Source of the DNA: Streptomyces sp. ASQP_92
GTDB taxonomy: Bacteria; Actinomycetota; Actinomycetes; Streptomycetales; Streptomycetaceae
Direction: 5' to 3'
Assembly (NCBI RefSeq): GCF_025399895.1
Contig: NZ_JAODUA010000012.1
Span: 62,001 to 126,000, forward strand
Length of the DNA: 64,000 bases
Made by a program: the position numbers and the translations under genes. Under the pieces are notes generated by a model that saw nothing but the letters and a program-made list of their open reading frames with translations, was not told where the DNA came from and did not search any database. Shown piece after piece: positions 17,643-27,077 of this stretch (the stretch's first letter is position 1; each line of letters begins with the position of its first letter).

Positions 17643-18044
17643 ATGGCGGCGGAGGCGGAAGTCGCTGAAGTCCTCGAAGAACTAAGGAGGTTGAGGGCGA
17701 GGCTGCCCCAGCTCACCGGCGTGCTCGCGGCGAGCTCGGACGGTTTCGTGCTCGCCCAGGACGGCGCCGCACAGGCCGTCGAGAGCGTCGCCGCCCTCAC
17801 CGCGGCGGCGCTCGGCGTCGCCCAGCGGCTGACCGAGAGCACCGGGCAGGGCGCCTTCCGCGAACTGCTTGTGCGCGGCGAGTCCGGTTACGTCGCCACC
17901 TACGCGGCGGGGACCACCGCCGTGCTGACCCTCCTCGCCGAGCCCCGCGTCAACGTCGGCCGGCTGCATCTCGAAGCCCGCCGCTCCAGCACGCGCGTCG
18001 GCGAGCTGATCGACGGCGCCCTCGACCGGCAGGAGACCCCATGA
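17643..18044 (+). CDS. Roadblock/LC7-like protein B
   Basis: 133 residues from an ATG with AGGAG seven bases upstream; an alternative GTG at 17601 overlaps the previous stop. A basic, charged helix (EVAEVLEELRRLRARLPQL) precedes the roadblock core LTGVLAASSDGFVLAQD, VAALTAAALGVAQRL, and GYVATYAAGTTAVLTLLA, then NVGRLHLEARRSS and a C-terminal helix. This matches the classic MglB-type roadblock more closely than A and C. Roadblock proteins of this type pair with small GTPases in Streptomyces conservons, but neither a GTPase nor a DUF742 or sensor gene is present here. Confidence 0.75.
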   Translation: MAAEAEVAEVLEELRRLRARLPQLTGVLAASSDGFVLAQDGAAQAVESVAALTAAALGVAQRLTESTGQGAFRELLVRGESGYVATYAAGTTAVLTLLAEPRVNVGRLHLEARRSSTRVGELIDGALDRQETP

Positions 18045-18100
18045 ACGGCCCCGGCACACCGAGCCGGAACAGCCCCCGAAGGAAAGGGAGTACGACCCCG

Positions 18101-18475
18101 ATGAGCAACACCGAAACCACGCTCAAGGAAGCGATGACCTCGATCGAGGGCGCCCTGGGCGCGGCCCTCGTCGACTACAGCAGCGGCATGGCCCTGGGCA
18201 CCCTGGGCGGCGGCAAGGACCTCGACCTGACGGTGGCCGCCGCGGGCAACACCGATGTGGTGCGCGCCAAGCTGCGGACCATGGAGATGCTCGGCCTCAA
18301 GGAAGAGATCGAGGACATCCTGATCACGCTCGACGGCCAGTACCACCTGATCCGGCTCCTCAAGGGCCGGGGCAACACCGGTCTGTTCCTCTATCTCGCG
18401 CTGGACAAGAAGCGCGCCAATCTCGCGATGGCGCGCCACCAGCTGAAGAAGATCGAGAACGAACTGGAGGTGTGA
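18101..18475 (+). CDS. Roadblock/LC7-like protein C
   Basis: 124 residues. The start is chosen for GGAAAGGGAG nine bases upstream; an ATG at 18041 overlaps the previous stop but would add a poor leader. The domain core reads ALGAALVDYSSGMALG, GNTDVVRAKLRTMEMLG, EDILITLDGQYHLIRLL, GLFLYLALDKKRANLAMARHQLKKIE. It is a paralogue of protein A without the insertion. It is the last gene before a strong terminator, so the four genes 16367-18475 form one transcription unit. Confidence 0.8.
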   Translation: MSNTETTLKEAMTSIEGALGAALVDYSSGMALGTLGGGKDLDLTVAAAGNTDVVRAKLRTMEMLGLKEEIEDILITLDGQYHLIRLLKGRGNTGLFLYLALDKKRANLAMARHQLKKIENELEV

Positions 18476-18498
18476 ACCGGGGCCCGGCGCGGGGCCGA

Positions 18499-18538
18499 CC
18501 GGTGACGCCGCGCGCCCGGTGGGGCGCGGCGCCACCGG
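18499..18538. terminator. Terminator between the roadblock cluster and the RpiR gene
   Basis: An inverted repeat of CCGGTGACGCCGCGC against GCGCGGCGCCACCGG, 15 bases with one mismatch and a short loop, lies between convergent genes and can serve both. Confidence 0.75.
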
Positions 18539-18583
18539 CCCCGGACACCCCGAGCCGATCGGCGAGGGGCCGCGCCGAGCGGG

Positions 18584-19423
18584 CTATTCCACGAACAGTC
18601 CGCGCGCGGCGGCCCCCGCGTCGAACTCCTCCAGGCGCGCCTGCGCGTCCGGCAGGTCGTCGCACATGGCCTCCAACAGGACCCGGCCGAGCAGCATCGG
18701 CGCGCACGCCGTGTCGAAGGCGAGCCCGGTGCCCACGGCCGCCGGGATCAGCAGATCGCTGTACTTGGCGACCGGCGCGAACGCCGAGTCGGCGACCGTG
18801 ACCACGGTGAGCCCGGCGGACTGCGCGTGGGCGAGCGCCTCCACGACCTCCTTGGGGTGGCGCGGCAGCGCGAAGCACAAGAGCGCCGAGGCCCCGGCCC
18901 GCACGGCCGCGTCGATCCGGTCGGCCAGCATGGTGCCGCCCTCGTCGAGCAGCCGCACATCGGGGTGGACCTTGGCCGCGAAGTAGGCGAAGCCACGGGC
19001 CTGCGAGGACGCCGCGCGCAGCCCGAGGACCGGCAGCGGCCGGGACGCGGCGAGCAGCCGGCCCGCGTTCTCGACCGGGCCAGGATCGGCGAGCAGCCCC
19101 GCCAGGTGCTGGAGGTTCTCGATCTCGGCCCGGACGGCCTGCTGGTACTCGTTGTACGAGGTCTCGGCGGACTCGTCGGCCGCGGCCGGGGCCACCTCGC
19201 GCAGATGGCGGCGGAGCGCCGGGTAGCCGTCGAAGCCGAGGGCGACCGCGAACCGGGTCACCGAGGGCTGGCTGACCCCGGCGAGTTCGGCGAGCTCGAC
19301 GCTGGACAGGAAGGGCACGTCGGCGGCCTGGCGCACCATGCAGTGCGCGATGCGCCGCTGGGTCGGGGTCAGCCGGTGCCCCTCGAAGAGCTGCTGCAAC
19401 CGTGCGGCAGGGCCCTCGCTCAT
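18584..19423 (-). CDS. RpiR/MurR-family transcriptional regulator
   Basis: 279 residues. The N-terminal HTH_6 domain (about 5-80) has the family helix-turn-helix VELAELAGVSQPSVTRFAVALGFDGYPALRR. The C-terminal SIS domain (about 120-265) with GLRAASSQARGFAYFAAKV, GTMLADRI, LLCFALPRHPKEV and VTVADSAFAPVAKYSD would bind a phosphosugar or another small ligand. The ATG at 19423 has GGGGG five bases upstream; an ATG at 19438 is also possible and would overlap a possible upstream frame. Its upstream region contains TATTCAGTCATCCAG, nearly the same as a motif in the hutU promoter, so it may control hut and itself. Confidence 0.9.
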   Translation of the reverse strand: MSEGPAARLQQLFEGHRLTPTQRRIAHCMVRQAADVPFLSSVELAELAGVSQPSVTRFAVALGFDGYPALRRHLREVAPAAADESAETSYNEYQQAVRAEIENLQHLAGLLADPGPVENAGRLLAASRPLPVLGLRAASSQARGFAYFAAKVHPDVRLLDEGGTMLADRIDAAVRAGASALLCFALPRHPKEVVEALAHAQSAGLTVVTVADSAFAPVAKYSDLLIPAAVGTGLAFDTACAPMLLGRVLLEAMCDDLPDAQARLEEFDAGAAARGLFVE

Positions 19424-19434
19424 GCCGTCCCCCT

Positions 19435-19812
19435 TCATACGTCCACGTCCTTGAACCGGTCGAGCGGTGCGGCAGCCCGGTCGGCGCCATCGGCCGGCGG
19501 CCCCTCGGGGGCCCCCTCGGCGCGCACCGCGCCGGTGAGCGCACCCGCCTGCCCTGCCGTTCGGTCCGGATCGGGGCGCGGACCAGGTCGGCCCAACACC
19601 CCTGTCCCCGCGCCGAGTTCGTGTCCCGCCCCGGGCCGGGGCGCCCCACCGGGCCGCGGTGTGCGCCGGGCCGCGAGCGAGGCGGAGCCGGCCCGCTCCC
19701 CGACGCCCCGAGAGAGTACAGCGTGGCCGAGCGGGGCCGGCGCGACGGAGGCCGGGGGGACGGCGGGGGCGGCGCCGGCCGCGACGCGGGGCGGCTTCAC
19801 GCGCGCGGTCAT
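19435..19812 (-). CDS. Possible Pro/Ala-rich 125-residue frame upstream of the RpiR gene
   Basis: This frame ends with a TGA that overlaps an alternative ATG of the regulator gene (19438), which would allow coupling. It is Pro/Ala/Gly-rich without a recognisable domain. The first half has strong G/C third positions, the second half does not, and the ribosome binding site is weak. It may be a leader region without coding function. Confidence 0.25.
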   Translation of the reverse strand: MTARVKPPRVAAGAAPAVPPASVAPAPLGHAVLSRGVGERAGSASLAARRTPRPGGAPRPGAGHELGAGTGVLGRPGPRPDPDRTAGQAGALTGAVRAEGAPEGPPADGADRAAAPLDRFKDVDV

Positions 19813-19873
19813 GCGCCACCACCACCCTCTCCCGGACGCGGCGCCAAGGGCCCGGGGCGAGCCATCGACAACT

Positions 19874-19888
19874 TATTCAGTCATCCAG
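19874..19888 (-). promoter_or_regulatory. Candidate RpiR site upstream of its own gene
   Basis: TATTCAGTCATCCAG matches 13 of 15 bases with the hutU-proximal motif. It lies in an unusually AT-rich stretch of the 600-base region between the regulator gene and the divergent membrane protein gene (19439-20043). The rest of that region shows no other gene or repeat that I trust. Confidence 0.45.
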
Positions 19889-20043
19889 AACTCTGCATGA
19901 CGATATACAGCCGGGCAAGCCCGGACCCCTCGCGGACCCGCTCCCGTTCGTGCTGCCACGAGGACGGTTCGTGCTGCCACGAAGGCGGAATACGGGGGCT
20001 AGCCCCCCTGTGGAACGGGGCGGCGCTGCGTACCGTGACAACC

Positions 20044-20487
20044 ATGGACGCCCGTGACGCCGAGCCCCGGCCCAGCCTTCTGAAGGACGCCGAGCTCAAG
20101 AAGGAACTCGACGCCACCTTGCACGCCCGCAGGGAGCTCGGCCCCGAGTACGAGCCCGCCCTCGTCGACTCCTTCCTGGAGAAGGTCGAGCAGCGGGTCG
20201 ACGCCTCGGTGGACCGCCGCGTGCGGCGGCAGTTGGCAGAGCAGCAGATCGTCGTGGCCCGGGGCGGGCATCCGGCGCGGGACGGCTCGGAGAGCCATTT
20301 CGGCGAGCGGTTCGGCTTCGCCATGGTCTCGCTGATCCTCGCCGTGCCGCTCTCCGCGATCGGCGGGGTCAACGCCGGCTTCAAGGGCCTGCTTGTGACC
20401 TGGTTCGGCATCGTCGCCGTCAACGCCGTCCACGCGGCGCACCGCTGGCCCTGGCTGCGCCCGGGGCGTACCGACCGGGACGACTGA
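20044..20487 (+). CDS. Small membrane-anchored protein, unknown function
   Basis: 147 residues. A charged N-terminal region (about 1-90) contains helices with SLLKDAELKKELDATLHARRELG and a coiled-coil-like EKVEQRVDASVDRRVRRQLAEQ. Two hydrophobic segments follow (about 92-112 and 114-132) and the chain ends in a short basic tail. This order, a cytoplasmic amphipathic region followed by a helical hairpin in the membrane, is frequent in conserved actinobacterial proteins of unknown role. A GTG three codons upstream is an alternative start; no strong ribosome binding site is seen for either. It converges on the cystathionine beta-synthase gene. Confidence 0.7.
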   Translation: MDARDAEPRPSLLKDAELKKELDATLHARRELGPEYEPALVDSFLEKVEQRVDASVDRRVRRQLAEQQIVVARGGHPARDGSESHFGERFGFAMVSLILAVPLSAIGGVNAGFKGLLVTWFGIVAVNAVHAAHRWPWLRPGRTDRDD

Positions 20488-20541
20488 GCACCGACTCGCT
20501 TGGCGGAAAGCCTGGTTGACCGGCCCCGGAGGGCAGGGTGA

Positions 20542-20600
20542 TCGCGGGGACCGCCGCACCCCCGGTTGCCCAGGGGGCGGGACGACGGCGGTCCCCGCGA
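20542..20600. terminator. Large inverted repeat between convergent genes
   Basis: TCGCGGGGACCGCCG (20542-20556) and CGGCGGTCCCCGCGA (20586-20600) are perfect 15-base arms around a 29-base loop that itself contains CCCCC/GGGGG. It lies downstream of the membrane protein gene and can serve as a terminator for both strands. The remaining bases to 20900 contain no gene that I can support. Confidence 0.65.
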
Positions 20601-20900
20601 GGGACACGGGCCCGGTCGGGCCGGGCCTGCGCGTCCTGGGCGCCGGGGTCCGGGAGCCGCTCCGGAGGTTCCTGACGCCGCTGGTGGTGCCGACCGGGTC
20701 CCCCTGCCAGGGTTGCTCGGCCGACATCCACCACTGTGCATGAGCCGTGTTAAGCCGGTGCTGCGCGCACATGTCACGCGCGTACCGATTGCGCGACGCG
20801 CGGGGCGCCCCGACTCTGTCCGCCGCGCCTGTCGCCCCACCCACCCCAGGCCCCGACTCCCGCCCCCCGCAAGGGAGTTGAGGGAGCCGGGGAGGGGGTG

Positions 20901-22298
<1,398 letters not shown>

Positions 22299-22435
22299 CG
22301 TTGTCTCCGGGTCTCCGATTAGGTACCGCCAGCGTATGCGGCCCCCGAGGGGGTGTTCACCTTTGCACGGGATTGAGCGACACCCGCTACCGGGCAGTTA
22401 GCTCTTGTACGACTGCACGTTCCATGGAGGTGGCG

Positions 22436-23449
22436 GTGGCGGGGACGGGTTCCAGGGCGAGAGCGGCACGGCGGATCGCGACGGGCGCGGCGTTCGGCGG
22501 CGGTGGCATCGGGCTGATCGCGGGGGCCGCGGTCGGCGTCGTCCTGGCCGAGGTGGCGCTCGCGAAGCGCTCGGTGGGGAGCGGGTCCCCGCAGGCCCCG
22601 AACGCGGACGGGCTGTACGGGACGGCCTACGCGGACGGCACGCCGCCGCTCAGGCTCGGCATGCTGGGCGACTCGACGGCGGCCGGCCAGGGGGTGCGCA
22701 GAGCGGGCCAGACCCCGGCGGCGCTGCTGGCCTCCGGGCTCGCGGCGGTCGCCGAGCGCATGGTGACGCTGCGGAACGTGGCGCTGCCCGGGGCCCGCTC
22801 GGACGATCTGGAACGCCAGGTGTCCTTGCTGCTCGCGGACCCCGACCGCGTCCCCGACGTCTGCGTGATCATGATCGGCGCGAACGACGTCACCACCCGG
22901 ATGGCACCCACCACCTCGGTGCGCTACCTGTCCACCGCGGTGCGCAGACTGCGTACGGCCGGAGCCGAGGTGGTCGTCGGCACCTGCCCGGACCTCGGCA
23001 CCATCGAACCCGTCTACCAGCCGCTGCGCTGGCTGGCCCGCCGCGTCTCGCGCCAGCTCGCGGCCGCGCAGACGATCGTGGTGGTGGAGCAGGGCGGCCG
23101 TACGGTCTCGCTCGGCCATCTGCTCGGCCCCGAGTTCGCGGCGAACCCCCGGGAGCTGTTCGGGCCGGACAACTACCACCCCTCGGCCGAGGGGTACGCG
23201 ACCGCGGCGATGGCGGTGCTGCCCACGCTGTGCGCCGCGCTCGGCCTGTGGCCCGAGTCCGACCACCCCGACGCCTCGCGCAACGAGGACATCCTGCCGG
23301 TGGCGAAGGCGGCCTCGGCGGCGGCGGCCCAGGCGGGCACCGAGGTCACGGGCGTGCGTGCGCCCTGGGCCCTGCTCAAGTACCGCCGCAGGCGTCGCCT
23401 TCCGGCCCCGGTGGAGCCCACCCCCAACGGTTCGCGCACGGGGCCCTGA
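22436..23449 (+). CDS. Secreted or membrane-anchored SGNH/GDSL hydrolase
   Basis: 337 residues from a GTG with GGAGG five bases upstream; an ATG at 22424 in frame lacks such a site. The N-terminus has a basic stretch and a hydrophobic segment (about 12-36), a signal anchor. The catalytic blocks of the SGNH fold are present: GMLGDSTAAGQG (nucleophile Ser), IMIGANDVTT (oxyanion Asn), and DNYHPSAEGY (Asp/His). Members are esterases, lipases or acetylxylan-type deacylases acting outside the cell. The C-terminal tail is Ala- and Pro-rich. The natural substrate is unknown. Confidence 0.88.
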   Translation: MAGTGSRARAARRIATGAAFGGGGIGLIAGAAVGVVLAEVALAKRSVGSGSPQAPNADGLYGTAYADGTPPLRLGMLGDSTAAGQGVRRAGQTPAALLASGLAAVAERMVTLRNVALPGARSDDLERQVSLLLADPDRVPDVCVIMIGANDVTTRMAPTTSVRYLSTAVRRLRTAGAEVVVGTCPDLGTIEPVYQPLRWLARRVSRQLAAAQTIVVVEQGGRTVSLGHLLGPEFAANPRELFGPDNYHPSAEGYATAAMAVLPTLCAALGLWPESDHPDASRNEDILPVAKAASAAAAQAGTEVTGVRAPWALLKYRRRRRLPAPVEPTPNGSRTGP

Positions 23450-23676
23450 GGGGGCGGGCCGGCCAACAGGGACGGAGGCGGTACGGGCGAGCACCGGCGC
23501 AGGCGGTGCGGCCACGCGCGGGCGGGTCGCGGGAACGGCCCGCCTCCCGGCCGCCGGACCGGTCCTGAGCAACCGCTTAGAAAAGAGTCCGGCATCACAC
23601 GCCACCCCGGATGACCAATCCAGTACGTACGGGTAACTTCCCAGAGAGTCCTGCCTTCCCATCCCCTGGAGCCGTG

Positions 23677-24897
23677 ATGCCCGAAGCCGTGATCGTCTCT
23701 GCCGCCCGTTCCCCCATCGGCCGCGCCTTCAAGGGTTCCCTCAAGGACCTGCGCCCGGACGACCTGACCGCCACGATCATCGAGGCCGCCCTCGCCAAGG
23801 TGCCGGGCCTGGACCCGCGCGACATCGACGACCTTATGCTCGGCTGCGGCCTCCCCGGCGGCGAGCAGGGCCACAACCTCGGCCGCATCGTGGCCGTGCA
23901 GATGGGCATGGACCACCTGCCGGGCTGCACCATCACCCGGTACTGCTCGTCCTCGCTCCAGACCTCGCGCATGGCCCTGCACGCCATCAAGGCGGGCGAG
24001 GGCGACGTGTTCATCTCGGCCGGTGTCGAGATGGTGTCCCGCTCCGTGAAGGGCTCCTCCGACGGCCTGCCCGACACCCACAACCCGTTCTTCGCGGACG
24101 CCGAGGCGCGCACCGCCGCCGTCGCGCAGTCCGAGGGCTCCGACTGGCACGACCCGCGCGAGGACGGCCTGGTGCCGGACGCGTACATCGCGATGGGCCA
24201 GACCGCCGAGAACCTCGCCCGCCTCAAGGGCATCTCGCGGCGCGAGATGGACGAGTTCGGCGTGCGCTCGCAGAACCTCGCCGAGGAAGCCATCAAGAAC
24301 GGCTTCTGGGAGCGCGAGATCACGCCCGTGACGACCCCGGACGGCACCGTGGTCAGCAAGGACGACGGCCCCCGCGCGGGCGTCACCGTCGAGGGCGTCG
24401 AGGGCCTCAAGCCCGTCTTCCGCCCCGACGGACTCGTCACCGCGGGCAACTGCTGTCCGCTGAACGACGGCGCGGCCGCGCTGGTCATCATGAGCGACAC
24501 CAAGGCGCGCGAGCTGGGTCTGACCCCGCTGGCCCGCATCGTCTCCACCGGCGTGACCGGCCTGTCGCCCGAGATCATGGGCCTCGGCCCGGTCGAGGCG
24601 TCCCGCCAGGCGCTCAGGCGCGCCGGTCTGACCGTCGACGACATCGACCTCTTCGAGATCAACGAGGCGTTCGCCGCCCAGGTGATCCCGTCCTACCAGG
24701 ACCTCGGCATCCCGCTGGACAAGCTGAACGTCAACGGCGGCGCCATCGCGGTCGGCCACCCCTTCGGCATGACCGGCGCCCGCCTCACCGGCACGCTGAT
24801 CAACAGCCTCCAGTTCCACGACAAGCAGTTCGGCCTGGAGACCATGTGCGTCGGCGGCGGCCAGGGCATGGCGATGGTCATCGAGCGTCTCAGCTGA
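23677..24897 (+). CDS. Thiolase (acetyl-CoA acetyltransferase)
   Basis: 406 residues. Either condenses two acetyl-CoA to acetoacetyl-CoA or cleaves 3-ketoacyl-CoA in beta-oxidation. Active-site features: RYCSSSLQTSRMA with the nucleophilic Cys near 89, NEAFAAQ, the GHPFGMTGARL His motif, and CVGGGQGMAMV with the second catalytic Cys near the end. The ATG has GGAG five bases upstream, with an overlapping GTG just before it. It is followed directly by a tandem array of palindromes that probably ends transcription. No hydroxyacyl-CoA dehydrogenase is adjacent, so biosynthetic or degradative direction cannot be decided. Confidence 0.92.
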   Translation: MPEAVIVSAARSPIGRAFKGSLKDLRPDDLTATIIEAALAKVPGLDPRDIDDLMLGCGLPGGEQGHNLGRIVAVQMGMDHLPGCTITRYCSSSLQTSRMALHAIKAGEGDVFISAGVEMVSRSVKGSSDGLPDTHNPFFADAEARTAAVAQSEGSDWHDPREDGLVPDAYIAMGQTAENLARLKGISRREMDEFGVRSQNLAEEAIKNGFWEREITPVTTPDGTVVSKDDGPRAGVTVEGVEGLKPVFRPDGLVTAGNCCPLNDGAAALVIMSDTKARELGLTPLARIVSTGVTGLSPEIMGLGPVEASRQALRRAGLTVDDIDLFEINEAFAAQVIPSYQDLGIPLDKLNVNGGAIAVGHPFGMTGARLTGTLINSLQFHDKQFGLETMCVGGGQGMAMVIERLS

Positions 24898-24921
24898 CGC
24901 CAACGAGGCGGCGGGAGCGCT

Positions 24922-25000
24922 GCGTTGACCCCCGGTCGACGCAGCGTTGACCCCCGGTCGACGCAGCGTTGACGCCCGGTCGACGCAGCGTTGACGCCCC
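24922..25000. repeat. Tandem array of 22-bp palindromic units downstream of the thiolase gene
   Basis: Three full copies of a 22-base unit (GCGTTGACCCCCGGTCGACGCA; 24922-24943, 24944-24965, 24966-24987) and a partial fourth follow 25 bases after the stop. Each unit is close to a palindrome (TGCGTTGACC against GGTCGACGCA, one mismatch), so several alternative hairpins can form. It may be a terminator. The stretch from 25001 to 25292 holds only the promoter region of the next gene and no coding frame that I trust. Confidence 0.8.
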
Positions 25001-25292
25001 GGCCGTCCCCGCCGGGCCCCTGGACACCACCCCTGGCCCCCTGACCAGGCCACTCGCCTCCCACGGGGCGCTCACGGCCAACCCTGCCGCGTCCTAACCG
25101 TGACCGAATCTCCCCCAGGATGTGACGTATCTCCTGCGGAAACACCGTTTCCCCAGGTCAGATGCGGTGCAGGGATAAACGCGAGGCCGAAAGACCTGTC
25201 CATTTCGTGACGTAATGCACTGACAGCGGGAGCGGGCTCACGACAAGCTGATGTAGGAAGTCGGGGAATCGTTTGAATCCGGGAGTACGTCA

Positions 25293-26102
25293 GTGAGCGC
25301 CATGCCTCTTGCCCTACTGCTGACCACGGCCGCTGCCACGGCCGTGGGCGCCGCTGCCCTGCACGCTGCCCACGGGCTGCGCAAGCAGGTCGTGGCCCTG
25401 CGCGAAGACCTGGCAGCCGCCCGTGCCGAACACCGCGCCGACACCGCCGTGACCCTGCCCCAGCAGGCCCGCTCCGCCGCGACACCGGCCGCCGAAATAC
25501 GCGCCGCCGTCGCCGAGGCGCTCGCCGAGGAGCGGGAGCGCGAGCTGGCCGAGGCGCGCGCCTTCTGGGCCGCCCAGGAGGCCAGGGACGCCGCCGACGC
25601 GCCCTCCCCGATGCTGGGCGGGCTCCCGGGGCTCGGCGAGGACGCCGCGTTCTTCCTGCCCCGCCAGGCGGACTTCGTGGGTCTGGAGGCCGAGGCCCTG
25701 GAGCTGGCCGAGGAGTTCCCCGAGGACTCCCCCGAGCTGGCCGCGGCCCGCCGCCGCCATCCCTCGCACCCCGACTTCGTGCCGGTCCAGACGCCCGTCG
25801 TCGCCGACCACGAGGCCACCGTCTCGCGCCTGGAGGAGCTCGCCGAGTCCCGCACCGAGCTCGCGGACGTGCGTCCGGGGCCGCTCGGCACGCTCGACGT
25901 GTACGTCTTCGCCGACGGCACCACGCTCTGCATGACCCCGGGCCACCGCGAGACCGCGGAGCGCCTCGCGGACGCCCTGCGCGACGGCGAGGCCCCGGTG
26001 CTGCTCGGCGGTTCCGGGGTGTCCGGGGCGTATGCGCTGACCTTCTCCTGCGGCGAGGAGAGCGTCTACATCCTCGCGGACCGGGTCATCGCCTCGCTCT
26101 GA
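25293..26102 (+). CDS. Membrane-anchored coiled-coil protein, unknown function
   Basis: 269 residues from a GTG with GGGAG seven bases upstream. One N-terminal hydrophobic segment (about 4-24) is followed by an Ala/Glu/Arg-rich helical stretch (about 28-110) with coiled-coil character, an acidic middle, and a compact C-terminal part (about 195-269) with LDVYVFADGTTLCMTPG and ESVYILADRVIASL. I recognise no enzyme motif. A cytoplasmic domain tethered by an N-terminal anchor is the simplest reading. Codon use is typical of the window. Confidence 0.75.
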   Translation: MSAMPLALLLTTAAATAVGAAALHAAHGLRKQVVALREDLAAARAEHRADTAVTLPQQARSAATPAAEIRAAVAEALAEERERELAEARAFWAAQEARDAADAPSPMLGGLPGLGEDAAFFLPRQADFVGLEAEALELAEEFPEDSPELAAARRRHPSHPDFVPVQTPVVADHEATVSRLEELAESRTELADVRPGPLGTLDVYVFADGTTLCMTPGHRETAERLADALRDGEAPVLLGGSGVSGAYALTFSCGEESVYILADRVIASL

Positions 26103-26147
26103 GGCCGCGCCGGACGCCCTCGGCGCATGACCGAGGGCGCTCCGCCG

Positions 26148-26474
26148 CTAACCGAAGGCCCGTTCCCCCGCGGCTTCCACCCGCTTCACGGCCCCGTCCG
26201 GCTCCCCGCCGGGCGGGGTCTTCGCGTGGTGCAGGGCCTGCGCCAGATCCCGTCCGGCGACCATGACCTGGTCGGCGACCGCGAACACCCCGGCGTCCGG
26301 CATCACCAGCGGCTCGCGCTCCGGGTTCTCGACGCGCTGCGCGAGGATCGCCAACTCCCGTGCGAGCGCGAGCCCTTCGGCGGCGGCGCCGCGGCGAAGG
26401 CGGCTCTCGGGAGCGGCACGCAGCCGGTCGGCGAAGCGGTCCACGGCCAAGATCAGGGGGTTCACATCGAGCAC
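26148..26474 (-). CDS. Small conserved-looking protein, unknown function
   Basis: 108 residues from a GTG (first codons give MLDVNPLILAVDRFADRLRAAP). It is helical and Ala/Arg/Glu-rich without a signal peptide or membrane segment, with the segment VFAVADQVMVAGRDLAQALHH in its second half. The frame has good third-position bias on this strand, and the gene converges on the preceding one and diverges from the DUF4287 gene. I do not recognise the family. Confidence 0.55.
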   Translation of the reverse strand: MLDVNPLILAVDRFADRLRAAPESRLRRGAAAEGLALARELAILAQRVENPEREPLVMPDAGVFAVADQVMVAGRDLAQALHHAKTPPGGEPDGAVKRVEAAGERAFG

Positions 26475-26575
26475 GCCGCGACCCTACGCGCCTCCCCCGC
26501 ACTGTTGCCAATACGCGAACGCTCAGGCACGGTGCAGTGAAGGCCAGTTCGCGCGCAATGCCCCCGGAGGCGCCG

Positions 26576-26806
26576 ATGTCCCAAGTCTTCTCCGATGAGA
26601 CCCACCGCAACCTGCTCTCCCGCATCCCCCATTGCACCGGTCGTGAGGTGTCCGACTGGCTCCGCACCGTCGACGAAGGCCCCTCCCTCTGCCGCTTCGA
26701 GGAGAAGGTGAGCTGGCTCCGGAGCGAGCACGATCTCGCCTATGGACACGCCAAGGCGATCATCCATGAGTACGACCTGAGGCGAGCCGCCCGCCGGCTG
26801 CTCTAG
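26576..26806 (+). CDS. DUF4287-like small protein
   Basis: 76 residues from an ATG with GGAGG four bases upstream. The pattern HRNLLSRIPHCTGREVSDWLRTVDEG, FEEKVSWLRSEHDLAYGHAKAIIHEYDLRRA matches the small DUF4287 proteins in which a helical domain of this length stands alone. There is no membrane segment. Function unknown; possibly a cytoplasmic binding module. Two hairpins follow and end the transcript. Confidence 0.75.
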   Translation: MSQVFSDETHRNLLSRIPHCTGREVSDWLRTVDEGPSLCRFEEKVSWLRSEHDLAYGHAKAIIHEYDLRRAARRLL

Positions 26807-26824
26807 TTCCGAAAGGAATCGTTC

Positions 26825-26893
26825 GGCTTCCCGCACCCCCGAGGGAAGCGCACCGCTCCTTCGCCCCGTCGGCAACGCGTCGGCGGGGCGAAG
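26825..26893 (+). terminator. Double-hairpin terminator
   Basis: GCTTCCC/GGGAAGC (26825-26849) and CTTCGCCCCG/CGGGGCGAAG (26859-26893) form two successive stem-loops after the DUF4287 gene. Confidence 0.65.
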
Positions 26894-26985
26894 CGCTGCC
26901 CGCGGCCCCGCCCGCACCACGCGTCCCGGGCCGCCTTCAGTAGGTGAACTCCCTTTCCTGGCAAGGCCTTTCACCGCTTTACCTC

Positions 26986-27055
26986 TTGACGCTCCCGGCG
27001 ACGGGGAGCACAGTGACCGCGCAGCCCGTCGTTGAGAGCGCTCTCAGAGCGCTCT
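26986..27055 (+). promoter_or_regulatory. Promoter and LacI-type (CebR-like) operator for the beta-glucanase genes
   Basis: TTGACG (26986-26991) and a weaker CACAGT (27009-27014) at 17-base spacing suggest a sigma-HrdB-like promoter. Downstream lies TGAGAGCGCTCTCA (27033-27046), a perfect 14-base palindrome, immediately followed by a second overlapping AGAGCGCTCT (27046-27055). It differs by only two bases from the known CebR box TGGGAGCGCTCCCA. A LacI-family sugar-responsive repressor is therefore expected; none is encoded nearby. Confidence 0.7.
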
Positions 27056-27077
27056 CTTTCCGAGAGAGGCCCCCCAC

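Noticed and set aside
24922..25000. Tandem 22-base repeats as a CRISPR array
   Set aside because: Units are directly adjacent without spacers, and there are no cas genes in the window.
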